A stretch of 64,000 nucleotides of DNA, taken from positions 3,224,001 through 3,288,000 of the forward strand of contig NZ_CP051626.1 in the NCBI RefSeq assembly GCF_012844365.1. Direction: 5' to 3'. The position numbers and the translations under genes are program-made. Under the pieces are notes generated by a model. It did no database searches, was not told the DNA's origin, and saw only the letters and a list, made by a program, of their open reading frames with translations. Shown in pieces: positions 9,067-17,173 of the stretch. The DNA is from Brevibacterium sp. 'Marine' (GTDB taxonomy: Bacteria; Actinomycetota; Actinomycetes; Actinomycetales; Brevibacteriaceae). Position 1 is the first letter of the stretch. Each line of letters begins with the position of its first letter.

Positions 9067-10428
9067 TCAGGACCGAGAGTGGCGTGCGCGCAGCTTTCGC
9101 AAAGCTCGCGCCGCGACGCTACCGAGACTCTTACTCTTTTCGGCCACCGTCGAGGATTTGGCCACGTCCACACCTATTCGCCGCTGATAGAACTCGTAAG
9201 ACCGGCGCAGCTTACGTCGGACTTTTTCTTGATATTGCTTGCGCGAAGTCCCTTGATAACGCGGCATCCTTTCGCGGAGTTTGCCAATTGTGAACGGCTC
9301 CGCCTGCGAATCAGGAGCGACGATACCTTTCAGCCCGGCGAACAGAGTTCGATACACAGTCATGAGCGTTTCCGGATCCTTGGTGACACCTTCGCTCATT
9401 GCGGTATCGAGCGCGAGAAGCACAGTTTTGGAGTTCCAGTCAGAATGGTCAAGCGCGCGTTCTGGATAGCCCATGGAGCGGTAGAAATCCGGCACTTTGA
9501 AATTCCAATTCAGGCCGATCGACGGAATGCCAAGAGCAAATGATGTGATGCTCGCATGCAGTCGATAGGCAATGACTCCGTCGCACTGTTCCAGCTCTGC
9601 GACCAGCTCCTCAGGAGAGTTCACAATGACGGTCGCCTTCTTGCCTGAGACCCCATGATGACGGACCAACGAGTCGAGAAAGATCTCATCCGTGAAGTGA
9701 CCTGTGGTGAAGAGATGATAGTCGTCTCCGCGCGCTTCTAGGTCAGCAATCACGTCGAGCCAGAATCGACGTTGGGCTGCTTCATCGAAATCGATGCCGT
9801 TGTCTTTGAAGATGCCAGCGCGAGTCACCACCAACCCGATGCGCCGTCTTGCCTTGGTCTCGGACGATGGTCCGACCCGGGATTCAATTCCCAGGACAGT
9901 ATCGGCGAATACTGCAGGGTCAGAAACCAACGCCGTAGAAATATCTGTGCCTTCGACATAGCGCTTTGCTGACTCAAGGTCATCCCGGGTGGTGATCTGT
10001 TTGACGACCGACAGTGCCAAAGCTTTCTTCAGCTGTTGAGATCGAGGGTTCTCAGCCGAGTAGGGCTCAATGCCGATGCTTGAGAACAACACAGGCACGT
10101 CGTATTCTGCAGCAATCTCAACAGTCCGGATCGTCCGAAGGTAGAACGTCTGATAGCGGTAGTTGAAAAGCGGAGCACCACCGAAGATGACAACGTCCGC
10201 ACGCGATATCGCTCGTCTCGCCGGCTCGAGCAGAGATTCGTCTAGGGTCGAAATGTACTTGCGGCTGATCAGACTCGCCGCTCGGCTTCTGATAACAACC
10301 TTCTCAGGCTTCAACCCGAGGTTCACAGCCACTGTCTTCAGCAAGCTGATCACTGAGGCCTCGATGATCTGATCACCGACGTTGTCGGAGTCCCTATTCG
10401 TCAGGACAAGAATTTCGAAGGAGTCCAC
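9067..10428 (-). CDS. Polysaccharide pyruvyl transferase family protein (first of a tandem pair)
   Basis: Predicted to transfer a pyruvate ketal from phosphoenolpyruvate to a wall-polymer residue. The N-terminus TNRDSDNVGDQIIEASV is the family's nucleotide-type motif, followed by FGGAPLFNY and SSIGIE, and the C-terminal half has the VIAYRLHASITSFALGIPSIGL segment typical of the family. The 453-residue product is collinear with its neighbour (10459-11892). The GTG at 10428 aligns exactly with that paralogue's start Met and has GGGAAG six to seven nt upstream; an earlier in-frame GTG at 10452 would add eight residues. The acceptor is not predictable. Confidence 0.85.
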   Translation of the reverse strand: MDSFEILVLTNRDSDNVGDQIIEASVISLLKTVAVNLGLKPEKVVIRSRAASLISRKYISTLDESLLEPARRAISRADVVIFGGAPLFNYRYQTFYLRTIRTVEIAAEYDVPVLFSSIGIEPYSAENPRSQQLKKALALSVVKQITTRDDLESAKRYVEGTDISTALVSDPAVFADTVLGIESRVGPSSETKARRRIGLVVTRAGIFKDNGIDFDEAAQRRFWLDVIADLEARGDDYHLFTTGHFTDEIFLDSLVRHHGVSGKKATVIVNSPEELVAELEQCDGVIAYRLHASITSFALGIPSIGLNWNFKVPDFYRSMGYPERALDHSDWNSKTVLLALDTAMSEGVTKDPETLMTVYRTLFAGLKGIVAPDSQAEPFTIGKLRERMPRYQGTSRKQYQEKVRRKLRRSYEFYQRRIGVDVAKSSTVAEKSKSLGSVAARALRKLRARHSRS

Positions 10429-10458
10429 TGATGCTTCCCTGCTTCCGATCACTGCCCG

Positions 10459-11892
10459 TCAGTTGGGTGACTTGGCCTTCGCTGACAAACGCTGATAGCT
10501 CTCATACGTCCGGCGGAGCTTCCGATTGACCTTCTCCTGATACGCTTTCGGACTTGTAGCAGCCTGTCTGGGCATGTTATGCCAGAGTTCGTCGAAGGTA
10601 TACGGTGCCGCCGAACTATCGGGAGAAACTACACTGCGTATACCTGTGAAGAGCGTGTCATAGACACTCTTGAGGAACTCTTTGTCCTTTTCAATTCCAT
10701 CAGCCATGGCAGCCTCGATCGCAGGTACGACTACGTCTGCACTCCACCGTTCAGGTGGGAGCGCTCGGTGGCCGTATCCCACCGACTCGTAGAAGTAGGG
10801 AACTTTGAAGTTCCAAGACAGACCGATCGAGGGGATCCCCATCGCGAACGATGTGATGCTCGCGTGCAGACGGTATGCGATGACACCGTCGCACTTCCGC
10901 AATTCATTCATAAGCTCATCAGGCGAGTTCACGTTCACCGCAGCTTTGCCACCTGGCACGCCACCGTTCTTGACGAGGTTATCGAGGAATACTTCGTCAG
11001 TAAAGTGGCCCGTGGTGAATACGCGATAGTCGTAACCGAGTTCAGTCAACTTGGCAATCGTGTCCAACCAGAACTCTCTCTGGTCCTTGCCCGTGAATTT
11101 GATTCCGTTGTCCGCGAATATGCCTCCGCGGGTGACAACGAGGCCGATGCATTTGCGTTTGGGGGCAGCTGTCTCGCCCGCTTTGGAACTAGCGCCGGCA
11201 ATAGAGCCGTTAGGCTTCTGTGGCGCCGGAGCCACGGCCTTCTTGTCGCTTTCTTCCGCAAGGAGTCGATTGATGATCCGCCTGATCTTGCGTTTGGCCC
11301 GGACTTTGGCCGAGGGAGTCGGTGCTGGGCCAGCTTTCTGTTCGGCCTTCTCTCGATAAACGATGTCGGCAAGGACGGCTGGATCAGCAACGTGAGCGGT
11401 CGGGATCTCAGTGCCTTCAACGTAGCGGCGCACGGAATCGATGTCATCCCGAGAAGTGATCTGCTTGACGACCGGCAACTGAAGAGCACGCTGCAGTGCC
11501 TGGCTCTTTGGGTTCTCAGCGTCAAACTTCTCGACGCCGATGCTGGAGAAGAGAACCGGCACTCCATATTCCTGCGCGAGCTCAAGGGTGACAATCGTTC
11601 GCAGGTAGAAGTTCTGGTACGCGTAGTTGAAGAGCGGCGCACCACCGAAGATGATGAGGTCCGACTCCGAGATCGCTTTGCGTGCGGCCTGAAGCAGTTC
11701 TGGATCCTCGGTCTTCATGTACTTCTTCGAAATGATTCCCGCAGCCCTGCTGGAGATCGTGAATTCATCTGAGCTGTATCCGAGGTTCTTCAATACGCCT
11801 TTGATGATGGAGATGACGGAGGCTTCGATGATCTGATCTCCGACATTGTCAGAATCACGGTTTGTCAGCAGAAGAATTCTGGTGGGGCTCAT
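10459..11892 (-). CDS. Polysaccharide pyruvyl transferase family protein (second of a tandem pair, with an inserted linker)
   Basis: Paralogue of the downstream gene: TNRDSDNVGDQIIEASVIS, FGGAPLFNYAYQ, FSSIGVE and VIAYRLHASITSFAMGIPSIGL are shared almost word for word. It differs by an insertion of about 45 residues near residues 205-255, rich in Lys, Ala and Pro, between the two halves of the fold, where the sister protein has a short link. It starts at an ATG with an AGGAG about 12 nt upstream and ends 30 nt before the sister gene, so both are probably one transcript. Two copies suggest two acceptor sites or recent duplication. Function is inferred from family membership only. Confidence 0.85.
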   Translation of the reverse strand: MSPTRILLLTNRDSDNVGDQIIEASVISIIKGVLKNLGYSSDEFTISSRAAGIISKKYMKTEDPELLQAARKAISESDLIIFGGAPLFNYAYQNFYLRTIVTLELAQEYGVPVLFSSIGVEKFDAENPKSQALQRALQLPVVKQITSRDDIDSVRRYVEGTEIPTAHVADPAVLADIVYREKAEQKAGPAPTPSAKVRAKRKIRRIINRLLAEESDKKAVAPAPQKPNGSIAGASSKAGETAAPKRKCIGLVVTRGGIFADNGIKFTGKDQREFWLDTIAKLTELGYDYRVFTTGHFTDEVFLDNLVKNGGVPGGKAAVNVNSPDELMNELRKCDGVIAYRLHASITSFAMGIPSIGLSWNFKVPYFYESVGYGHRALPPERWSADVVVPAIEAAMADGIEKDKEFLKSVYDTLFTGIRSVVSPDSSAAPYTFDELWHNMPRQAATSPKAYQEKVNRKLRRTYESYQRLSAKAKSPN

Positions 11893-11993
11893 AGTCGTTC
11901 AGGTCTCCTCATCAATGCAACGATCAACGCCGTTACCGAGATTGTGGCACGTCGGGCCGGTTGGTGAGTGTAACAAGTATCGCGTCTTCTAAC

Positions 11994-13103
11994 TCAGACG
12001 ATGACTGGGCCATCTTCAAACGTCTGAACTGTCCGGGAAACGCCGTCGGCAAGCGATGTTCCCGCGTCCCAACCAAGACCCGTGAGCTTTGCAGCGTCCA
12101 AGCCGAGAGACGCGACTGGCGAAAATGACCGTCCGTCCTCAGGGTTGACGAAATCCAGGGAGAGGTTCTTCTCTGGACGTGCAGAAGCGAAGGTCTCTGC
12201 CAGTTCACGGATGCTGATGTTCCCGGCAGGATCGGCGACGTTGTAGACCTGCTCTTCACCACGCAGGTGGGCGAAGAACAGTCCTTCCACGGCGTCCGCG
12301 ACGTACGTGTATGTCCGCGTCGCCGCTCCGGCGCTCATCATCCGCACATTGCGGCCGCGAACGACATCAGCCAGGAAATCCGCCTGCACACGGCCGTCGT
12401 CAAGGGCCATACCCGGGCCGTAGATGTGACCGAACCGGAGGCTGAGGCATCGGATACCGAACTCATCCGCATACGCAGCAAGCGCAGTCTCGGCGATTCG
12501 CTTGCCTTCCGAATAGCTTGCCCGCGGCGCGAAATGCTGCAGAGTCCCTTCGTCATCTTCGCGGATGAGTTCGCTGCCCTGGATCGCGCCGTAAACCTCC
12601 GACGAGGACAGAAGAACAAAAGACTCCCCTCCCGACTCGACCAGCGAGTCAAGGAGGTTGATCGTTCCCAACGCGTTCGACTTCAGAGTGGTGACCGGCG
12701 ATGACTTGTGAAGACTCGGACGAGCCGGTGAAGCACCGTGGAAGACTGTAGAGAACTTCCGCTCGAACCTCTGCTTGTCGATGACGTCACCGGACAGCAG
12801 AGCGAAGTCAGAGCGTTCGAGCGCGGTGCCGAATCGCTTTTCAGCCTTCGTCCTGTTCCGCACCATTCCCGCAACGCGAAGCCCGAGATCATGCGCATCG
12901 TTTGCAGCCAACAGCGACCCAACGATATACATCGGGATCATGCCGGACGCGCCAGTCACGAGGATCTCGGCGTTCCGGTATTTTTCCCACGGCAGTCTGG
13001 TCGCGGCAATGCGTGCGACGTCCTGGGTGAAGGCTGGGGCGTCGAAGAGAACGACGTCAGTGGCATCCGCCGAGGCAGTGACCGCCTGGTCCTCACTCGC
13101 CAC
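11994..13103 (-). CDS. NAD-dependent epimerase/dehydratase family protein (extended SDR)
   Basis: A 369-residue extended short-chain dehydrogenase. The Rossmann glycine motif is TGASGMIP (about residues 49-56), the catalytic Ser is in LLSSSEVYG, and the Tyr-Lys pair is YSEGK; RFGHIYGPG is the usual sugar-nucleotide-epimerase loop. The roughly 40 residues before the Rossmann fold are extra. The GTG start overlaps the end of the cytidylyltransferase gene by 11 bp, so the two are co-translated and probably act on the same pathway, for instance preparing a polyol phosphate or nucleotide-sugar for the wall polymer. GGGAGG lies six nt before the start. Substrate unknown. Confidence 0.82.
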   Translation of the reverse strand: MASEDQAVTASADATDVVLFDAPAFTQDVARIAATRLPWEKYRNAEILVTGASGMIPMYIVGSLLAANDAHDLGLRVAGMVRNRTKAEKRFGTALERSDFALLSGDVIDKQRFERKFSTVFHGASPARPSLHKSSPVTTLKSNALGTINLLDSLVESGGESFVLLSSSEVYGAIQGSELIREDDEGTLQHFAPRASYSEGKRIAETALAAYADEFGIRCLSLRFGHIYGPGMALDDGRVQADFLADVVRGRNVRMMSAGAATRTYTYVADAVEGLFFAHLRGEEQVYNVADPAGNISIRELAETFASARPEKNLSLDFVNPEDGRSFSPVASLGLDAAKLTGLGWDAGTSLADGVSRTVQTFEDGPVIV

Positions 13104-13815
13104 CGAAGGCCTCCCTGTCTTCGATCAGGGTGAGGAATGTGCGGCAGACGTAGTAGTCCGAGGCAGTGGTGATCTTGATGTTCGTCCGTGGACCCTCAAC
13201 CCGATGAACCTGATACCCGAAGCCGTTCATCAGTGTGCATGTATCAATGGAATCATTCTCGCCTTCAGCGACCGCACGATCATAGCCCGCCAAGACATCT
13301 TTGAGGGGGAATGTCTGAGGAGCCTGAGCTGTCCACAACGGGTCGCGGGGAATGACTTCTTTGATTCCCGATCCTTCTTCGACGACAACCGTCTCAGTCA
13401 TCTTTGTGCAGGTGACGGCCGAACCGAACTCACGCGCGCTCTCGATGTTCCGGGAAACGAGGTCAGCGTCGATCAGAGGACGAACACCGTCGTGGATGAG
13501 CACGATGCTGTCCGGATCGTGGTGTTCGGCAACGACTTTGAGCGCGTTATGCCGTGACTCCTGTCCGGTGGATCCGCCGTCGACGATCCATTTCACCTTG
13601 GTCAGTTCGTATCGTTTCACGAGCCTCTCGAGGTGCTCCCGATACTGAGGCAGGATAGCCACAGCGATTGCATCGATCTCCGGGTGCTGCTCGAATACGT
13701 CGAGAGTGTGCACGATCACCGGACGGCCGTGGATCTCAAGGAACTGCTTGGGACGGGAACTGTGCGCCATTCGGGCGCCGACGCCCCCAGCGAAGACTAC
13801 TGCGATGTTTGCCAT
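13093..13815 (-). CDS. IspD/TarI-type cytidylyltransferase (CDP-polyol synthesis)
   Basis: A 240-residue single-domain nucleotidyltransferase: VVFAGGVGARM is the nucleotide-binding loop, RPKQFLEIHGRP follows, HDGVRPLI carries the metal-binding Asp, and the C-terminus has the TNIKITTASDY motif. These are shared by IspD (methylerythritol phosphate pathway) and TarI/Bcs1-type enzymes that make CDP-ribitol and related CDP-polyols. The context (a polymerase gene upstream and an oxidoreductase downstream, both overlapping) favours a wall-polymer role over isoprenoid synthesis. Start ATG has GGAG five nt upstream and lies inside the polymerase gene. Confidence 0.85.
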   Translation of the reverse strand: MANIAVVFAGGVGARMAHSSRPKQFLEIHGRPVIVHTLDVFEQHPEIDAIAVAILPQYREHLERLVKRYELTKVKWIVDGGSTGQESRHNALKVVAEHHDPDSIVLIHDGVRPLIDADLVSRNIESAREFGSAVTCTKMTETVVVEEGSGIKEVIPRDPLWTAQAPQTFPLKDVLAGYDRAVAEGENDSIDTCTLMNGFGYQVHRVEGPRTNIKITTASDYYVCRTFLTLIEDREAFGGE

Positions 13816-15575
13816 TGGTTCTCCTCGTCCTCTGCTTCGTTCTTATCGCCGCTGTCGGTGTAATCGTCTGTGGGCTCGTTGAGCTGATCCTCTTGACCGG
13901 GTGCTCCAGGATCTTCCTCACCCACGCGGTTGGAGAGCTCGTCACCGACCGCTGAGTCTGCCGATTCGAATCCGCTGACAGGCTCGCTGAGGATCAACGA
14001 GTCGATGACTCGATCCGAGTTGTGAGTATCGACATAGTCGAAGTTCTCTTTGACGAATTCCTTCGTCATCGCATTGCTCAACTCAGGCATGCGGATGAGT
14101 TCGACCAGCTGATCGAAGGTCGTGGCAATGCTTCCTGGTGCCGCTTCCCGATAGTCCTTGTGCATTCCGCGAGTCGCCGAATACGTATCGAGGTCATAGG
14201 CGAAGAAGATCATCGGACGCTCAAGAAGCGCGTATTCGTAGATGACAGAGGAATAGTCCGTGATGAGCACATCGGAGATCAACATCAGATCGTTGGTATC
14301 CGGGTACGACGCGACATCGATCAGTCGATCTGCGAACTCCGGGGGAATCGGGGCGGGATCCGGAACGAAGTGATGCTGGCGGAACAGGATGACCGTATCG
14401 GGTCCACATGATTCGTAGAGTTCACGGAAATCGATCTGGTCGTAGTCGTAGTGTGCATCCCCAGAACCGCGCCCGCGGAACGTAGGGGCGAAGAGGATCT
14501 TCCGCTTGCCATTCGCCAGGGGGAACTGCTCGTCGAAGTCGACGAGCACCTCCTCTGCACGGCCATCACGCAAGAACCCATCGATACGTGGAAGGCCCGT
14601 GGCGATGACGGCTTCCCGCTCGATTCCGAAGGCTTCGCTATAGACGTCTCGCAGATGCTGAGAACCGCAGATCGCATACGAGTACAGGCGGTGAGCGTTG
14701 CGAAGATTCGGCGAGCCGTACTGACCGAAACGGCTGTACCCCACGGACTTGAAGCCGCTGCCGGCGTGCCAGAGCTGGATGATCTTCTGCTCGTCTCGGT
14801 TCCCCAGGTCTTTGAGAATGGCGAAGTAGTCGTCGATGAGGATGGTGTTCGCCTTGCCCATCTCCCAGGCGAGGGCGAATGCGCTTTGACGACTACTCGT
14901 CCGACCCGTGCGGAACGAGTAGCCGAAGTTGAAGTCGGAATCGAGTCCGCGTTCGAGCATGCGGTCGTGGACTGCTTTGAGGTTCCCCTGCATGTTCGGA
15001 CGAGCTTCAGACGCGAAGAGGATATTGCTGCCATCGGTGGGCCGCCGGAACGATGACAGGGCGAAGACGCTCCGCAGTGCCCTGCGCTTGGTCGACGTCC
15101 ACTTCTTTTTGGCTTTCGACTTCAATCGGGCCACTGTCGACGACGGCTTCTTTCCCGAGCGCCCGAAGGAGTAGGTGCGCATAAGGAAGAATGGCGCGGC
15201 TTCGTCATCGGAGATGCCGAAGGTGACTGTGTAGGCGGAGAAATTCTTGTTGTAGACGAACGCGCGTGAGGCATCGCCCAGCTCGTCGGCCCGTCCAAGC
15301 GGATATGAGGCCGGGTAGACAACCTCCCCGCGTCGAGCGACGAGATAGTAGGTTCCGTTCGGAACCTGGGCCCGACGGTTGAACTGCGTGACGTTGATGG
15401 TCAGTCGAAAACGCTCATCGCCCAGCGGCTCAGCACGAATGGGCAGCTCGACCTCATACGGCCTGGAGTTGGGGGTCAGAAAGAACGAGTCGGGAGCACC
15501 GCCGGGAAACCTGACGACAAATGTCAGAATCACACGTTCCCACGAGATTCCTTCAATTGTCAGATCGTCTACCAC
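13797..15575 (-). CDS. CDP-glycerol:poly(glycerophosphate) glycerophosphotransferase family polymerase (TagF/TarL type)
   Basis: A 592-residue peripheral membrane-type polymerase expected to extend a polyol-phosphate chain from a CDP-polyol. The C-terminal catalytic half (about residues 190-535) has the active-site His in LWHAGSGFKSVG and the diagnostic ITDYSSVIYEYALL followed by MIFFAYDLDTY. The N-terminal about 170 residues form a beta-rich accessory domain. The last about 55 residues are an acidic, low-complexity tail (Asp/Glu/Asn/Gln) with no usual counterpart; its coding end overlaps the cytidylyltransferase start by 19 bp. The GTG start has AAGGGG five nt upstream. Confidence 0.88.
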   Translation of the reverse strand: MVDDLTIEGISWERVILTFVVRFPGGAPDSFFLTPNSRPYEVELPIRAEPLGDERFRLTINVTQFNRRAQVPNGTYYLVARRGEVVYPASYPLGRADELGDASRAFVYNKNFSAYTVTFGISDDEAAPFFLMRTYSFGRSGKKPSSTVARLKSKAKKKWTSTKRRALRSVFALSSFRRPTDGSNILFASEARPNMQGNLKAVHDRMLERGLDSDFNFGYSFRTGRTSSRQSAFALAWEMGKANTILIDDYFAILKDLGNRDEQKIIQLWHAGSGFKSVGYSRFGQYGSPNLRNAHRLYSYAICGSQHLRDVYSEAFGIEREAVIATGLPRIDGFLRDGRAEEVLVDFDEQFPLANGKRKILFAPTFRGRGSGDAHYDYDQIDFRELYESCGPDTVILFRQHHFVPDPAPIPPEFADRLIDVASYPDTNDLMLISDVLITDYSSVIYEYALLERPMIFFAYDLDTYSATRGMHKDYREAAPGSIATTFDQLVELIRMPELSNAMTKEFVKENFDYVDTHNSDRVIDSLILSEPVSGFESADSAVGDELSNRVGEEDPGAPGQEDQLNEPTDDYTDSGDKNEAEDEENQWQTSQ

Positions 15576-15826
15576 AGATTCCCCTTACCGAACCGGCTAC
15601 ACACAACCGACATTTCTCATTTACCTTTGGTTAACGTAGTTAGCCTAGCAGTTGTCATTGGAGCCGCTGAAACTCTCCGACACGGCGGCTGTCAAGCAGA
15701 CGGAAGCAGAGAACCTGAGCTCGATGTTGAGGCCGAGGGGCTATTCTTACTCGGGAGCGTGGGCCGTGCCCAAGGTGTCCCACCAACACTTCCGAGACCA
15801 TGAGACCACGAGGAGTTCGACCCGTG

Positions 15827-17119
15827 ATGAACCCCGTCCGTTCAATCGCTCGCAGCGCACTGCAATCAAGGGCCTGGAAGAACACAAGCAAGTGGATCAG
15901 GGGCACCGAAAGGTGGAACCGACTCGAGGACGAATACGACGGCAGCTACGTGAAGGCCGAGGTGGTGGTCTACTTTGGCGATCGGAGCTCGAAGTTCTAT
16001 CAGCTTGAGCAGTGGATTCCCGTGCTCGAAGAACTCCACAAAACCCATAGGGTCGTCTTGGTCATGCGTAAAGGCTCTGCCCTGCTTCGTACACTCGAGA
16101 CCACTCATCTCCCGGTGGTGTTCAAACGTCGATTCGACCCGTTGCACACCTTCTACCACGCCAACAACTTCAAATTGGCTCTCTACGTCAACAACGGGAT
16201 GACGAACTTCCAATCGCTGGCATTCGCACCGATGGTGCACGTGCACGTCAATCACGGCGAGTCAGACAAACTGAGCATGGTCTCGAACCAGGCCAAGTCC
16301 TATGACAAAGTGTTCGTCGCCGGTGATGCCGCAATTGAACGGCACCGCAGAGCGCTCATCGATTTCGACGAGACCTCTCTCGTCAAGATCGGACGGCCTC
16401 AGCTCGACATCGAGCGACCTCTGGAACTCGAACCCTCTGTTGCACGGACCTTCATGTATGCGCCCACGTGGGAGGGTGAGAACGAGTCCAACAACTACAC
16501 GTCGGTCGACCTGTTCGGACCGCAGATCATCGAAGCCGTGCTGCAGATTCCCAATACCCGAGTGATCTACAAACCGCACCCGCGTGTCGAGACATCCAAC
16601 GACCCGGCGATGACTGAGGCGAACACTCAGATCTTCGCTCTCCTCGAGGCGGCCAATGAATCGATCTCGGACGAATCCATGCAGCATCAGGTGCTGATGC
16701 AGGGCGATATCCTCGCCATGTTCGATACTGTCGACCTGCTCATCACCGATATCTCCAGTGTCGGACTCGACTTCCTCTACCTGCATCCGGAGAAGCCGCT
16801 CGTGCTGACTGATCGCCGGAACGACTCGGCTGCTCTCAACGCAGACGCACCGATCAGCCGTGCCACTCCGATCATCGACCGTTCGACGGTCGGCAGCCTG
16901 GAGCAGATGTTCCAGGAGATGCTGTCTGAGGACTCAGCGGCCGAAGCTCGGCTCGACCTTCGTCGACACTACTTCGGCGAGGGGGGAAAGGGGACGTCGA
17001 CTGTCCTCTTCACCGACGCGGTCTCGAACCTGATCTCCGCTCGTGCTGCCGATCTGGAGCACTTCCATTCCGACGACAGCATCAATGCTGAATCCGAGGA
17101 CGAATCCGACCGCGAGTGA
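15827..17119 (+). CDS. CDP-glycerol glycerophosphotransferase family protein (TagB-like)
   Basis: About 430 residues. The motif HVNHGESDKLSMVSNQ holds the catalytic-type His, and LLITDISSVGLDFLYLHPEKPLV is the C-terminal CDP-substrate motif of the TagB/TagF family. It is paralogous over its length to the protein at 26472-27740, including F-x-G-D-x-S-S-x-x-YQLEQW near the N-terminus. It may prime or extend the wall polymer. The start is uncertain: AGGAG at 15811 fits either GTG 15824 or ATG 15827, while an ATG at 15800 lies upstream of that site. It ends in an acidic tail and is followed by a strong terminator. Confidence 0.85.
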   Translation: MNPVRSIARSALQSRAWKNTSKWIRGTERWNRLEDEYDGSYVKAEVVVYFGDRSSKFYQLEQWIPVLEELHKTHRVVLVMRKGSALLRTLETTHLPVVFKRRFDPLHTFYHANNFKLALYVNNGMTNFQSLAFAPMVHVHVNHGESDKLSMVSNQAKSYDKVFVAGDAAIERHRRALIDFDETSLVKIGRPQLDIERPLELEPSVARTFMYAPTWEGENESNNYTSVDLFGPQIIEAVLQIPNTRVIYKPHPRVETSNDPAMTEANTQIFALLEAANESISDESMQHQVLMQGDILAMFDTVDLLITDISSVGLDFLYLHPEKPLVLTDRRNDSAALNADAPISRATPIIDRSTVGSLEQMFQEMLSEDSAAEARLDLRRHYFGEGGKGTSTVLFTDAVSNLISARAADLEHFHSDDSINAESEDESDRE

Positions 17120-17128
17120 TCATCCGGT

Positions 17129-17158
17129 GCAGGACATCACTCGTTGGTGATGTCCTGC
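17129..17158. terminator. Strong bidirectional intrinsic terminator between convergent genes
   Basis: A perfect 12-bp stem (GCAGGACATCAC and its complement) closes a 6-nt loop, with CTTTCG following. It sits 9 nt after the TagB-like gene and 15 nt past the end of the convergent glycosyltransferase gene, serving both. Confidence 0.88.
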
Positions 17159-17173
17159 TTTCGTACACCGGCC

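Noticed and set aside
15576..15826. Divergent promoter pair between the polymerase and TagB-like genes
   Set aside because: The gap must contain promoters, but I could not find a -35/-10 pair with acceptable spacing on either strand, so none is annotated.
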